Below, one piece after another: positions 26,238-35,254 of a stretch of 64,000 nt of DNA. Below the pieces are notes generated by a model. The model was not told where the DNA came from. It was given only the letters and a program-made list of their open reading frames with translations, and did not search any database. The position numbers and the translations under genes were made by a program. Source of the stretch: Brevibacillus formosus (lineage in GTDB: Bacteria > Bacillota > Bacilli > Brevibacillales > Brevibacillaceae). The stretch is taken from the NCBI RefSeq assembly GCF_003013405.1, contig NZ_PXZL01000018.1, forward strand, positions 1 through 64,000, read 5' to 3'. Each line of letters begins with the position of its first letter. The first letter of the stretch is position 1.

Positions 26238-27059
26238 ATGCTGGATTTGCATATGCACACGACTGCTTCTGACGGAAAGCTGTCACCTCGGGAATTGCTC
26301 ATGGAGGCCAAAGAGCGTGGTGTGAATTATTTAGCCATTACCGACCATGATACCGTGGATGGTTATCTGCTTGCCCGTGAGGATGCCCAACAGCTCGGCA
26401 TACAGCTTATACCGGGAATTGAGTGGAATACAGACGGATCGGAGGACGAGCTACATATTTTGGGGTACGGCTTGGATATATCCGATGCTCGTTTGCTTCA
26501 TGTCATGGAAAGACGGCAACGGGAGCGTATCGAGTGGATCAACGAGATAGTTGTGGGCTGCAATCGACTGGGGCTGTCCATTTCTATGGAAGAGTGCATG
26601 GCAAGGGCGAACGGCGGCGTGATGGTTCGCACGCATGTTGCAGAGGTCATTGCCGACCGGGGCTACTGCTCATCTCCCCAGTCTGCCTTTGAGATGTATT
26701 TGCGCAAAGGGTGTGCCGCTTACGTGCCTCGTCCTATCTTTTCTGCACGGGAAGCGATTGAAATTACCCATGAAGCGGGCGGAATTGCTGTACTGGCTCA
26801 TCCTGGCATCTACCCGTTTGAGGTTCAGCTTGATGCGTTGCTTGAATACGGAATCGACGGCATTGAGGTATATTATCCGAGACATTCGGCAGCACAGATG
26901 GCTTTTTGGGAGAGACAAGCCAAAGCCCATCATCTCATTCGTTCGGGAGGAAGCGACTTTCACGGTCATCGCTCACGCAACCCATATCCGGTCGGTAGCG
27001 TGCCAATCCCGGCGGAGGTAAAGGAGTGGTGGAAATGCTGTATGTTTCATCAACACTGA
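26238..27059 (+). CDS. PHP-domain phosphoesterase
   Basis: A 273-residue metallo-phosphoesterase of the PHP superfamily, closest in layout to the YciV/TrpH type. Metal motifs are HMHTTASDGKLSPREL (HxH), YLAITDHDTVDGY, a mid-chain His in MVRTHVAE, VLAHPGIYPF and the C-terminal GGSDFHGHRS. YciV-like enzymes remove phosphate from 3',5'-bisphosphonucleotides and trim short RNA ends. The ATG at 26238 lies seven bases after AGGAGG. It overlaps the next gene by 25 bp and opens an operon with a TIM-barrel isomerase, SurE and an ABC importer. Confidence 0.9.
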   Translation: MLDLHMHTTASDGKLSPRELLMEAKERGVNYLAITDHDTVDGYLLAREDAQQLGIQLIPGIEWNTDGSEDELHILGYGLDISDARLLHVMERRQRERIEWINEIVVGCNRLGLSISMEECMARANGGVMVRTHVAEVIADRGYCSSPQSAFEMYLRKGCAAYVPRPIFSAREAIEITHEAGGIAVLAHPGIYPFEVQLDALLEYGIDGIEVYYPRHSAAQMAFWERQAKAHHLIRSGGSDFHGHRSRNPYPVGSVPIPAEVKEWWKCCMFHQH

Positions 27060-27817
27060 TGTGGGCTTACCCGGTTGAGGCGGCTGTCTTAATTGCGCGT
27101 CAATACGGATTTGCGGGTATGGAGGTATGGGCGGAGCACGTCTGGTTTTACCAAAGTGACCCGAAAGAAATCCAACAGGCGGCAAAACGAGCGGGAATGA
27201 AGCTGACCTTGCATGCAGCTAGCTGGGATTTAAATTTGTGTTCGCTGAATCAAGGCATCCGCAAGCAATCTATTGAAGAAGTGAAGCGTTCCTTGACGCT
27301 AGCAAGTGAAATCGGGGTCAAAAGTGTGACCATCCATCCGGGACGAGTGACGCTGTCGCCCAGAAACCGAAGCTGGCATGAGCCGATTCTGATTGAGAGC
27401 GTAAATGAGCTGGCGTACGAAGCGAGGAAAAAAGACTGTATGTTGTCTATTGAGCACATTGAGCCTCTGCCGAAGGAAATGATCGTGACACCGCAAGATG
27501 TGAATCAACTGAGAGCGGCATTGGAATACCCGACGACAACGACGTTTGATATTGCTCATGTTCCTCTTTCCTGTTCCTTGACTCAATTTTACCGCGAGCT
27601 GGAGGGGATCGATAAAATTCATGTGAGTGACGCTACGGCAACCAAACTGCATGTGCCATTAGGAACAGGAGAGATTGATTTGCCAGGGATTTGGCCGTTG
27701 TTGTTTGAAGAAAAGAGACCCGTTGTTGTGGAAGGCTTCGATGATGCGAGGAGCTTGTCTCAGCTCAAGCAAAACATGGTTTATTTACGGCAAGAGGATT
27801 GTGTTTCATTTGGATAG
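27035..27817 (+). CDS. Sugar phosphate isomerase/epimerase-like TIM barrel protein
   Basis: About 260 residues of the xylose-isomerase-like/AP-endonuclease-2 TIM-barrel superfamily. Characteristic segments are YGFAGMEVWAEHVWF, AGMKLTLHAASWDLN, GVKSVTIHPGR, LSIEHIEPLPKEM, TFDIAHVPLS and IDKIHVSDAT, with His/Glu/Asp positioned as metal ligands. The substrate cannot be told. The ATG at 27035 lies eight bases after AAGGAG and is inside the end of the PHP gene, so translation is coupled. Neighbouring phosphatases suggest it works on the sugar part of a phosphorylated compound (inference). Confidence 0.82.
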   Translation: MLYVSSTLMWAYPVEAAVLIARQYGFAGMEVWAEHVWFYQSDPKEIQQAAKRAGMKLTLHAASWDLNLCSLNQGIRKQSIEEVKRSLTLASEIGVKSVTIHPGRVTLSPRNRSWHEPILIESVNELAYEARKKDCMLSIEHIEPLPKEMIVTPQDVNQLRAALEYPTTTTFDIAHVPLSCSLTQFYRELEGIDKIHVSDATATKLHVPLGTGEIDLPGIWPLLFEEKRPVVVEGFDDARSLSQLKQNMVYLRQEDCVSFG

Positions 27818-27832
27818 GAGGTCCGTATTATT

Positions 27833-28612
27833 TTGAATATTCTCGTAACCAATGACGATGGAATTTTTTCAAGTGGAGTGCTTTGTCTGGCGCAGGCCCT
27901 TCAGCCCTTTGGTAATGTATCCATTGTCTGCCCGGATCAAGAACGTAGTGCGATCAGCCATGCCATTACGTTGAAATCGCCAGTCAAAGCAAACAAAGTA
28001 AACTTTTTTGAAACCTCACTGGAAGCATGGGCCGTCAATGGCACACCGGCTGACTGCGTCAAGATGGCGATTGAGGTCATTCTCAAGGAAAAGCCAGATG
28101 TAATTGTATCTGGAATCAACCGTGGACCGAATCTGGGACGGGATGTCTTTTATTCAGGCACGATCTCAGCAGCGATTGAGGGGGCGATGTACCAGATTCC
28201 TTCCATCGCCATATCTCTCGCTACGCTGAAGCCAAACCCGAATTTTTCAATCGTCGAGCCGCTTGCCTACGAAGTATTTGAAACCCTGTTCAGACACAAG
28301 CTCAGTCCCGAAACTGTTCTGAACATCAATCTCCCGTATTTGTCCAGGGAAATGGTAAAAGGAGTAGCAGTCACGCCGCTGGCAATGGATGTTCTGCGCT
28401 ATCAATATGTGGGCTTGAACGATCCCCAAGGGTATATGTGCTACTGGCTCTCCGACCACTTGAGTGAGCTCCACTTTGAGGACGAGGAGTCCGATTATTA
28501 CAAGCTTCGCGACGGTTATATCACTATTACTCCTTTGCAATTAAACATGACGAATACTGCCATGAAGGCAAAAATCGGCAAATGGTTTCAAGGCGCGAAG
28601 CAAAGCTCTTAG
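27833..28612 (+). CDS. surE: 5'/3'-nucleotidase SurE
   Basis: A 259-residue SurE phosphatase: metal-binding ILVTNDDGIFSSG at the N-terminus, PDQERSAISHAIT, WAVNGTPADCVKMAI and SGINRGPNLGRDVFYSGTISAAIEGAM. SurE removes phosphate from nucleoside 5'- and 3'-monophosphates and some polyphosphates. It starts with TTG after AGGAGGTCCGTATTA; no ATG or GTG fits. In most bacteria surE sits with pcm or rpoS; here it is inside a transport operon, which is unusual. Confidence 0.94.
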   Translation: MNILVTNDDGIFSSGVLCLAQALQPFGNVSIVCPDQERSAISHAITLKSPVKANKVNFFETSLEAWAVNGTPADCVKMAIEVILKEKPDVIVSGINRGPNLGRDVFYSGTISAAIEGAMYQIPSIAISLATLKPNPNFSIVEPLAYEVFETLFRHKLSPETVLNINLPYLSREMVKGVAVTPLAMDVLRYQYVGLNDPQGYMCYWLSDHLSELHFEDEESDYYKLRDGYITITPLQLNMTNTAMKAKIGKWFQGAKQSS

Positions 28613-28649
28613 CTGTTAACCACTCATGATTTTTAGGAGGAATGAACAA

Positions 28650-29720
28650 GTGAAACGTGTTCTTAGCCCAAAATGGACCCTTTCTTTATTCGCAGCCGTT
28701 TCTGTCTTCGGACTGGCAGCCTGCGGTTCCCAGCCTTCTTCGACATCACCAACTCCGGCGGCGAACACTTCAGCGACGTCTGCCCCAGCCCCAGCCAAAA
28801 TCGCAGGGTCGCTGAGCTTTTATACCTCCCAGCCAGATGCAGACGCGCAAGCATTGATCGAGGGTTTTTCGAAAAATTATCCGGAGGTAAAAGTAGAGCT
28901 GTTCCGCTCCGGTACAGAGGAAGTGATGAGTCGCTTGCAGGCGGAGGCACATGCTGGGCAGGTAAAAGCAGATGTGCTTTTGGTTGCGGATGCACCGACC
29001 TTTGCTAGCCTGAAAAAACAGGATTTGCTCATGCCGTATGCTTCGCCCGAGGCTAAGGACATTCCGGCGGAGTGGAAGGATGCAGAGGGCGCCTATACGG
29101 GAACCAAAGTAATGGCAACTGTTCTTGCCGTCAACAGCAGCAAGGTTGTCGCTCTGCCGGACAGTTGGAAGGTTCTGACCGGTCCGGCAGCCTCGAACAA
29201 AGCGATCATGCCAAGTCCACTCTACTCTGGGGCAGCAGCCTATAACATAGGCGTACTTACTCGGCAGGCTGATTTTGGCTGGGACTACATAGCCGGACTC
29301 AAAGCAAACCAGATGACAGTCACTAAAGGCAATGGTGCTGTATTGAAAAGCGTCGCAGGCGGCGAAAAGGAATATGGGATGGTTGTGGATTACCTCGTAG
29401 CTCGGGCGAAAAAAGACGGCTCTCCAGTCGAGCTCATCTATCCAAACGAGGGTGTTCCTGTCATAACCGAACCAATCGGGATCATGAAAGCAACGAAAAA
29501 TGCAGAGGCAGCAAAAGCGTTTGTCGATTATGTGCTCTCGGAAGAAGGACAGCAGCTTGCAAGCAGTCTTGGGTACACTCCAATCAGAAAAGGAATCGCT
29601 GCTCCGGAAGGGCTACGCGCTCAAGACCAGATCAAAGTGCTTTCTGCGAATACAGATGATCTTGAAGCGAACAGAGAGGCGGACAAAAAGAAATTTGGAG
29701 AGATGATGGGTGCAAAGTAA
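28650..29720 (+). CDS. ABC-importer substrate-binding lipoprotein (Fe3+/2-aminoethylphosphonate-type)
   Basis: A 356-residue extracellular binding protein. The lipoprotein signal is MKRVLSPKWTLSLFAAVSVFGLAACG with lipobox LAAC, followed by a Ser/Pro/Ala-rich linker. The mature part (LSFYTSQPDADAQALIEGF, RSGTEEVMSRLQAE, ADVLLVADAPTF, PNEGVPVITEPIGIMKATKN) is the bacterial extracellular solute-binding family that includes ferric (FbpA/FutA), 2-aminoethylphosphonate and phosphorylated-compound binders. I do not see an obvious tyrosine pair for iron. The GTG at 28650 lies nine bases after AGGAGG. The ligand is inferred from context to be a phosphorylated small molecule. Confidence 0.88.
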   Translation: MKRVLSPKWTLSLFAAVSVFGLAACGSQPSSTSPTPAANTSATSAPAPAKIAGSLSFYTSQPDADAQALIEGFSKNYPEVKVELFRSGTEEVMSRLQAEAHAGQVKADVLLVADAPTFASLKKQDLLMPYASPEAKDIPAEWKDAEGAYTGTKVMATVLAVNSSKVVALPDSWKVLTGPAASNKAIMPSPLYSGAAAYNIGVLTRQADFGWDYIAGLKANQMTVTKGNGAVLKSVAGGEKEYGMVVDYLVARAKKDGSPVELIYPNEGVPVITEPIGIMKATKNAEAAKAFVDYVLSEEGQQLASSLGYTPIRKGIAAPEGLRAQDQIKVLSANTDDLEANREADKKKFGEMMGAK

Positions 29721-31452
29721 CTGGCAGGCAGCAGTGTCCGAGCGCAAGATGGGGGAACGGCGAAAAATGGCCGTGCCCCTGTCGTTGGAAAAGGCGGCCA
29801 CATGGATCGTGCTGGTGCCGGTCGCCTTCTTTTTTATTTATCCGCTGTGGAAGTTGATCGCTCTTAGTGTGCAAACAGAAGCAGGGATCGGTCTTAGATA
29901 CTTTGCGGATGTGATCACACATGAACGCACATGGAACGCTATCGGTCACAGCGTTATGGCGGCAGGAGCTTCTACGCTCATCGCGTTAGTCATTGGCGTT
30001 TCGCTGGCTTGGTTATGCGCCTATACAGATATACGCTGGAAGTCTGCCATTCACGTACTTGCCCTGTTGCCATTGCTGATTCCCTCGTACGTAATGACCT
30101 TGGCCTGGACACAACTGGCAGGTCCGCAAGGTGTATTGAATCGGGTAGCGAGCTGGCTTTATGGTGGGCCTTTGGAGCTGTGGAACGTCTATGGCTTGGA
30201 CGGGATCATTGTTGTAATGGGTCTAACGCATTATCCGTTGGTCTACATGCTCACGCTGTCCGTTCTGTATCGGATTCCCAAAGAACTGGAATGGGCGGCT
30301 CATTCTTCAGGGGCTACGGCTACGACTGTATTTCGCAAGGTGACACTCCCACTCGCCTTACCGGGAATTGCAGGAGGCGGACTGCTTGCTTTTATTTCCG
30401 GACTCGATAATTTTGGTGTCCCTGCGTTTCTCGGGATCCCGGAAAATATCCCTTTATTGAGTACGTTGATTTATGAGGAGGTCATCGGATTTGGACCTAG
30501 CGCTTTTGCGAGGGCATCTGTCTTGTCTATTTTGCTTGGCGTGATAGCATTGGCGGGAACAGGAGTACAGTGGCTCTTTTTGCGTAAAAGCCGGGTGGAC
30601 CAGACCAGTGCCGAGGACAAATCGATTCGCCGTCACTTGGAAGGATATCGACGGGGTGTGGAGGTTCTTGTGGGACTCTTTTTGTTGGTGACGAGTGTGC
30701 TTCCTCTCTTGTCCATGGCAGCGAATGCTTTCATCAAGGCGTATGGGTTACCTTTTGTTCCGCAAAATCTGACGTGGAAGCATTTTGCGTTTGTTCTGTT
30801 CGACCATGTTGGAACGAGAGCGGCAATCGGCAATAGCCTGATGCTGGCCTGCTTGACTGGCGTCTTGTGTGTGGTGGCTGGAACATGGTTCGCTTACTGG
30901 CGCATCCATCGGCCTTCCTTTATGGGAAAAGTAATGGAAGGAGCTGTCGCTTTGCCGTATGCTTTGCCCGGTATGGTGCTTGGGCTGGCGATGATTTTAA
31001 CGTGGATCGAGCCGATTCCCGGCTGGCAGCCAGGAATATATGGAACGGTTTGGCTTATTTTGATTGCGTATGTGACTCGCTTTTTGATCTTGCAAGTAAA
31101 AAGCAGTACGGTCTCCATTATGCAGGTGGGCAAGGAAGTGGAAGAAGCAGCACGGATCAACGGCGGTCGATTTTGGACGAGGTGGTCCCGGATTTTGCTT
31201 CCGCTCTATGCACCGGGAATGGCAACAGGCTTGTTCCTGGTGTTCCTGACAGCATTTACTGAATTGACGATATCATCGCTTCTGTGGTCATCCGGTTCGG
31301 AAACGATCGGTGTCGTTATTTTCAGCTTTGAGCAGGCGGGATCAACGACTCATAGCACGGCCCTTTCTTCGTTGATTGTAGCGGCCATCCTGCTGGTTTT
31401 GGCAATGGGCGGTTTGTGGAAACGATATTGGCAACGGAGGATACAAGGATGA
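29710..31452 (+). CDS. ABC-importer permease, fused two-domain (FbpB-type)
   Basis: A 580-residue membrane protein containing two permease units in one chain, as in FbpB/SfuB-type importers. Each half has about six helices and an EAA-type coupling loop (EWAAHSSGATATTVFRKVTLPLALPGIAGG in the first, VEEAARINGGRFWTRWSRILLPLYAPGM in the second). The GTG start at 29710 overlaps the end of the binding-protein gene; ATGs at 29752 and 29767 are alternatives. It overlaps the ATPase gene by four bases (ATGA). Confidence 0.9.
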   Translation: MQSNWQAAVSERKMGERRKMAVPLSLEKAATWIVLVPVAFFFIYPLWKLIALSVQTEAGIGLRYFADVITHERTWNAIGHSVMAAGASTLIALVIGVSLAWLCAYTDIRWKSAIHVLALLPLLIPSYVMTLAWTQLAGPQGVLNRVASWLYGGPLELWNVYGLDGIIVVMGLTHYPLVYMLTLSVLYRIPKELEWAAHSSGATATTVFRKVTLPLALPGIAGGGLLAFISGLDNFGVPAFLGIPENIPLLSTLIYEEVIGFGPSAFARASVLSILLGVIALAGTGVQWLFLRKSRVDQTSAEDKSIRRHLEGYRRGVEVLVGLFLLVTSVLPLLSMAANAFIKAYGLPFVPQNLTWKHFAFVLFDHVGTRAAIGNSLMLACLTGVLCVVAGTWFAYWRIHRPSFMGKVMEGAVALPYALPGMVLGLAMILTWIEPIPGWQPGIYGTVWLILIAYVTRFLILQVKSSTVSIMQVGKEVEEAARINGGRFWTRWSRILLPLYAPGMATGLFLVFLTAFTELTISSLLWSSGSETIGVVIFSFEQAGSTTHSTALSSLIVAAILLVLAMGGLWKRYWQRRIQG

Positions 31453-32504
31453 ACAGTGCAAGAGTGAAGGGCGTTTCCAAAAAATTCGGAGATGTGACGG
31501 CGCTCCACCATCTGGATCTACAAATTGGACAAGGAGAATTCATTGCCTTGCTCGGGCCGAGCGGTTGCGGAAAAACGACACTGCTTAGGCTATTGGCGGG
31601 TTTTGAATCGCCTACCAGCGGAGAAATTTGGGTCAATCAAGAGTGCGTAGCAGATCAGGCAAGAAGAAAGCCGCCAGAGGAGCGGCGGATTGGTATGGTG
31701 TTTCAGTCATTCGCACTTTGGCCGCATTTGACTGTCTATGAGAATGTTGTGTTTCCGTTGCAACATCAAAAGCACGTGCCTGCCGCTTACAAAGATAATC
31801 CAAAAGCACGGGTGGCACAAATGCTGGAGATGGTCGGTCTCGGAGGAATGGAAGAGAGATTTCCCAATCAGCTCTCTGGTGGACAAAAGCAGCGCGTTGC
31901 TCTGGCGCGGGCCATCGTGTTTAACCCTACGCTGCTTCTGATGGACGAGCCATTGAGCAGTCTCGATGCAGAGCTGCGTATGCAAATGCGCAAGGAAATC
32001 CAATTTATTCACCGCGAGCTGGGGACTTCCATCGTCTACGTCACACACGATCAGTCAGAGGCACTGGCTATGGCGGATCAGATCGTCGTAATGAAAGGCG
32101 GCAGAGTGGAACAAGCAGGTAGCCCACAGGATATATACTATTCGCCCCAATCGCCTTTTGTCGCCAAGTTTGTAGGACGGGCCAACTTCTTAAAAGGAAA
32201 CTGGTCTTGCCCCAGTACCTTTCTGTTGGAGAGGCAAGGAGAGCCAACGGTACCGATTGCCGTTTCCCGCGACTTTTCTTCCTTTCGCGCTCAGCAAATA
32301 TTGCCGGTTCGTCCCGATCAGTTGAAGCTCACAGCGTGGCAGCAAGGAATGGAGGGCGTTGTCGGAAAGGTATCTCATGTGGAATTTCAGGGGCGAGAGC
32401 TGCTTTATTCCATCCGGGTCGGGGAGGATGACTGGGAGGTTGTCACGGACATCAGCCAGCGCTTTTCCTATGGGGAGCGTGTATGCGTAGAGGTTTGTGT
32501 GTAA
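31449..32504 (+). CDS. ABC-importer ATP-binding protein (PotA/FbpC-type)
   Basis: A 351-residue ATPase: Walker A GPSGCGKTT, Q-loop VFQSFALWPHLTV, signature LSGGQKQRVALARA, Walker B LLLMDEPLSSLDA, H-loop VTHDQSEAL. A C-terminal TOBE-type regulatory domain (about 260-350) contains VRPDQLKL and a VSHVEFQGRELLYSIRV strand set. It powers the importer formed with the two genes before it. ATG at 31449 follows GGAGGATACAAGG. The operon appears to end here; no clear terminator is visible before the next promoter at 32613. Confidence 0.93.
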   Translation: MNSARVKGVSKKFGDVTALHHLDLQIGQGEFIALLGPSGCGKTTLLRLLAGFESPTSGEIWVNQECVADQARRKPPEERRIGMVFQSFALWPHLTVYENVVFPLQHQKHVPAAYKDNPKARVAQMLEMVGLGGMEERFPNQLSGGQKQRVALARAIVFNPTLLLMDEPLSSLDAELRMQMRKEIQFIHRELGTSIVYVTHDQSEALAMADQIVVMKGGRVEQAGSPQDIYYSPQSPFVAKFVGRANFLKGNWSCPSTFLLERQGEPTVPIAVSRDFSSFRAQQILPVRPDQLKLTAWQQGMEGVVGKVSHVEFQGRELLYSIRVGEDDWEVVTDISQRFSYGERVCVEVCV

Positions 32505-32612
32505 AAAGGAAAGATAGCCAAGGGATTCTTCAATTGGATAAGCATGAACCATCTAAATCAATGCGACTCATTAAGAAAGGCGCTATTCTGTTTGATTCAA
32601 TGAAAATGAACG

Positions 32613-32641
32613 TTCACAATAACTGGAAGCGAGCGTATAAT
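32613..32641 (+). promoter_or_regulatory. Sigma-A promoter of the opuA leader
   Basis: TTCACA and TATAAT are spaced by exactly 17 bp, and the c-di-AMP riboswitch begins about 25 bp downstream. Confidence 0.8.
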
Positions 32642-32664
32642 CAAAATCACAATCACGATGCAGC

Positions 32665-32812
32665 AAAACACATACGGCCTAGTTCCGAGATTCTCGGAAG
32701 CGGGGGAACCAATCTTTTGGGGTTAATCCTGAGTGATCAGGAGGGATGAGGAAATGTCTTCTCTGCCATCCTACCCGTCAGCTAACCTCGTCGGCCAAAG
32801 CAGGGAAGGTCA
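32665..32812 (+). promoter_or_regulatory. ydaO/yuaA c-di-AMP riboswitch (opuA leader)
   Basis: The conserved blocks of the class are present in order: CCGAGATTCTCGGAAGCGGGGGAACCA, TTGGGGTTAATCC, GGGATGAGG, CCATCCTACCCGTCAGCTAACCTCGTCGGC and a final AGGGAAGGTC. This RNA binds cyclic di-AMP and usually turns off osmolyte or K+ uptake genes. It lies about 390 bp before opuAA, with a terminator-like platform between. Short frames across this region are not genes. Confidence 0.93.
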
Positions 32813-32870
32813 TGGATGGATAAAGTCTAGGCATATAATGCGCAACAAGGTGTTTCCTTGCGGGCGTGTG

Positions 32871-32940
32871 ATAGGCCGATGCAGGCTTTTTCTTTGGGAC
32901 CTTTGTTCTGGAGAAAAAGAATGGATCGGCCTATTTTTTA
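32871..32940 (+). terminator. Expression-platform terminator after the opuA riboswitch
   Basis: ATAGGCCGAT and ATCGGCCTAT pair perfectly, with an inner CTTTTTCTTT/AGAAAAAG stem, followed by six T. A second small hairpin (CAAGC/GCTTG with TTTT, 33122-33142) lies nearer the gene. The rest of 32941-33204 shows nothing further. Confidence 0.85.
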
Positions 32941-33204
32941 TGGAAATACCGATGAGCAGCTTATGCGATACAGACGTGAAGGAAATAGTGTGGATCGCTG
33001 GGAGGCAGTCGGTACGACATAAACCGCTGACAATCGAAATCAGGAAGACAGAGTACAGGGAGTCCTGAAAATGGACGCCAGGTATTACGTAAGCCTGCGG
33101 ATTTTCAACACGAGTAAAAATCAAGCGTGCCTGCTTGGTTTTGCTGGAGTGTGGAAACTTCGCGGGCTTTTTACATTTACGAAAAAAGAAAGATGAGGGA
33201 TACC

Positions 33205-34431
33205 ATGTCCAAAATGAAAGTCCATCAACTGACAAAAGTGTTCGGAAAGCATCCCGAGCTGGCCTTGAAGCTGCTGACAGAAGGACGAACAAAAGAACAA
33301 ATTTACAAGCAAACCGGTCAGTCCATCGGGGTCAATCAGGTCAGCTTTGAAGTCAAAGAAGGTGAAATCTTCGTCATCATGGGCCTGTCCGGCAGTGGCA
33401 AATCAACCTTAATTCGAATGTGTAATCGACTGATTGACCCAACGAGCGGAAGCATCGAGATCGATGGGGAAGAGATCGTGGATATGAAGGCGGCAGCTTT
33501 ACGCGAGGTGCGGAGGAAGAAGCTCGGGATGGTTTTCCAAAATTTTGCCTTGTTTCCGCAGCGGACGGTACGAGAAAACGTCGAGTTTGGATTGGAGATT
33601 CAACAGGTTCCACCAGGGCTCCGGCAAGAAAAAGCACGGGAAGCGCTCGCGCTCGTTGGATTAGCCGAGTGGGAAAATGCGTACCCGGATCAATTGAGTG
33701 GAGGTATGCGCCAGCGGGTCGGATTGGCGCGGGCGTTGGCTAATAATCCAGATATTCTCTTAATGGACGAAGCGTTCAGTGCACTGGACCCGCTCATTCG
33801 AAAAGATATGCAGGATGAGCTGCTGGAGCTTCAGATGACAATGAAAAAGACGATCCTGTTCATTACACATGACTTGCACGAGGCGTTGCGGCTGGGAGAT
33901 CGGATTGCCTTTATGAAAGACGGACAGATCATTCAGATCGGCCGCCCGGAAGAAATCATGGCAGACCCAGCGGATGAATTCGTGCGGAAGTTCGTAGAGG
34001 ATGCTGACCTGTCCAGGGTTCTCATTGCTGAAAATGTGATGAAACGGGCAGAAGCAATCACGCCTGACAAAGGAGCGCGAGTGGCGCTGCAACTCATGAT
34101 GGATAACGGTGTGTCCAGCTTGTACGTCGTGGACAAAAAGCGCACACTGCTCGGCTTGATTACGGCGTATGACGTATCACTCGCGATCGGTACGGGAGAT
34201 TCGCTGGAGAAGATCATGAAAACCGACCTCCCTACCATTCCACCTGACGCACGTCTGCACAGTTTGTTCCCGATGATGGCAGACCTGCACGTCCCGATTG
34301 CTGTAGTGGGCGAGCAGCAGCGTTTGTTGGGTGTCATCGTAAAAGGAGCGGTGCTAGGCGGGCTGGTAGGCAAAGTCAATGTCCAAGAGCACCAGAGAGC
34401 AGAGGTGATGAGTGATGGAAGCCGTGCCTAA
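33205..34431 (+). CDS. opuAA: Glycine betaine/proline ABC transporter ATP-binding protein with CBS pair
   Basis: About 408 residues. An N-terminal ProV-type leader (KVHQLTKVFGKHPELALKLL) precedes the ATPase domain: Walker A GLSGSGKSTLIRMCNRL, signature LSGGMRQRVGLARAL, Walker B ILLMDEAFSALDP, H-loop FITHDLHEAL. The C-terminus has two CBS domains (VMKRAEAITPDKGARVALQLMMDNGVSSLYVVD and the segment after 34215). CBS modules of related OpuA/OpuC ATPases bind c-di-AMP, so this importer may be controlled both by riboswitch and at protein level. Start set at 33205 after GAGGGATACC; an ATG at 33193 is the alternative. Confidence 0.93.
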   Translation: MSKMKVHQLTKVFGKHPELALKLLTEGRTKEQIYKQTGQSIGVNQVSFEVKEGEIFVIMGLSGSGKSTLIRMCNRLIDPTSGSIEIDGEEIVDMKAAALREVRRKKLGMVFQNFALFPQRTVRENVEFGLEIQQVPPGLRQEKAREALALVGLAEWENAYPDQLSGGMRQRVGLARALANNPDILLMDEAFSALDPLIRKDMQDELLELQMTMKKTILFITHDLHEALRLGDRIAFMKDGQIIQIGRPEEIMADPADEFVRKFVEDADLSRVLIAENVMKRAEAITPDKGARVALQLMMDNGVSSLYVVDKKRTLLGLITAYDVSLAIGTGDSLEKIMKTDLPTIPPDARLHSLFPMMADLHVPIAVVGEQQRLLGVIVKGAVLGGLVGKVNVQEHQRAEVMSDGSRA

Positions 34432-35254
34432 GCTGCCGATTGGCCAATGGGTGGAAGGGTTCGTGGAGGTGCTGGGACAGTACAAAGGGGTTTTGTTTGA
34501 TCCGTTATCTATCGTCATTTCCGCAATGGTGACATACTGTTCCACGGTTTTGGCGGAGATACCTTCGTTGATTCTCATCTTGCTGCTAGGGGCCGCTGCG
34601 TGGGTTTTTGCAGGGAGAGCGTCCATGGTCTTTACGGTTATCGGACTTTCTCTCATCCACAACTTGGGGTACTGGGATGAAACGATCGAGACATTTGGAC
34701 TCGTCCTCACTGCCACCATGATTTCGATCGTCATCGGGATTCCAGTGGGCATTCTTTGCGCGAGACACGATACGTTTCGCAATCTGGTCACACCAGTACT
34801 TGATTTGATGCAGACGATGCCAGCGTTCGTTTACTTGATTCCCGCGATCTTTTTCTTCGGCTTGGGCGAGGTGCCGGGAGTTATTGCCTCCGTTATTTTT
34901 GCTTTGCCGCCAATCGTGCGTCTCACGAACTTAGGCATACGTCAGGTCCCAGCGGAAATGGAGGAAGCGGCGGACGCCTTTGGCGCAACTGGGTGGCAAA
35001 AGCTCGTGAAGGTGCAACTGCCGTATGCGAAATCGACGATCTTGGCGGGGGTCAATCAGTGCATCATGCTCGCCCTGTCGATGGTGGTCATAGCGGCTAT
35101 GATCGGGGCGAAAGGCTTGGGGGCAGACGTATATCGAGCCGTATCGCAAGTGGATATAGGAAGAGGATTCGAGGCGGGGCTATCGATCGTGATTATCGCA
35201 ATCGTCTTGGATCGGCTTACCCAATATGCAGGAAAAAAGGAGCGAAACACATGA
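34415..35254 (+). CDS. opuAB: Glycine betaine/proline ABC transporter permease
   Basis: A 279-residue permease with about six to seven helices and the OpuAB/ProW EAA loop (LGIRQVPAEMEEAADAFGATGWQKLVKVQLPYAKSTILAGVNQ). Start at 34415, overlapping the end of opuAA by 17 bp, after GAGGTG; a GTG at 34412 is possible. Its stop codon overlaps the opuAC start (ATGA). Together with opuAA and opuAC it forms a high-affinity osmoprotectant importer. Confidence 0.94.
   Translation: MEAVPKLPIGQWVEGFVEVLGQYKGVLFDPLSIVISAMVTYCSTVLAEIPSLILILLLGAAAWVFAGRASMVFTVIGLSLIHNLGYWDETIETFGLVLTATMISIVIGIPVGILCARHDTFRNLVTPVLDLMQTMPAFVYLIPAIFFFGLGEVPGVIASVIFALPPIVRLTNLGIRQVPAEMEEAADAFGATGWQKLVKVQLPYAKSTILAGVNQCIMLALSMVVIAAMIGAKGLGADVYRAVSQVDIGRGFEAGLSIVIIAIVLDRLTQYAGKKERNT

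Noticed and set aside
32483-33068. Plus-strand frames between the ABC ATPase gene and opuAA
   Set aside because: They lie across the c-di-AMP riboswitch and its terminator, so the conservation there is RNA structure.
34993-35250. N-terminal extension of opuAC
   Set aside because: The extension lies inside opuAB in another frame; the lipoprotein signal starts at 35251.
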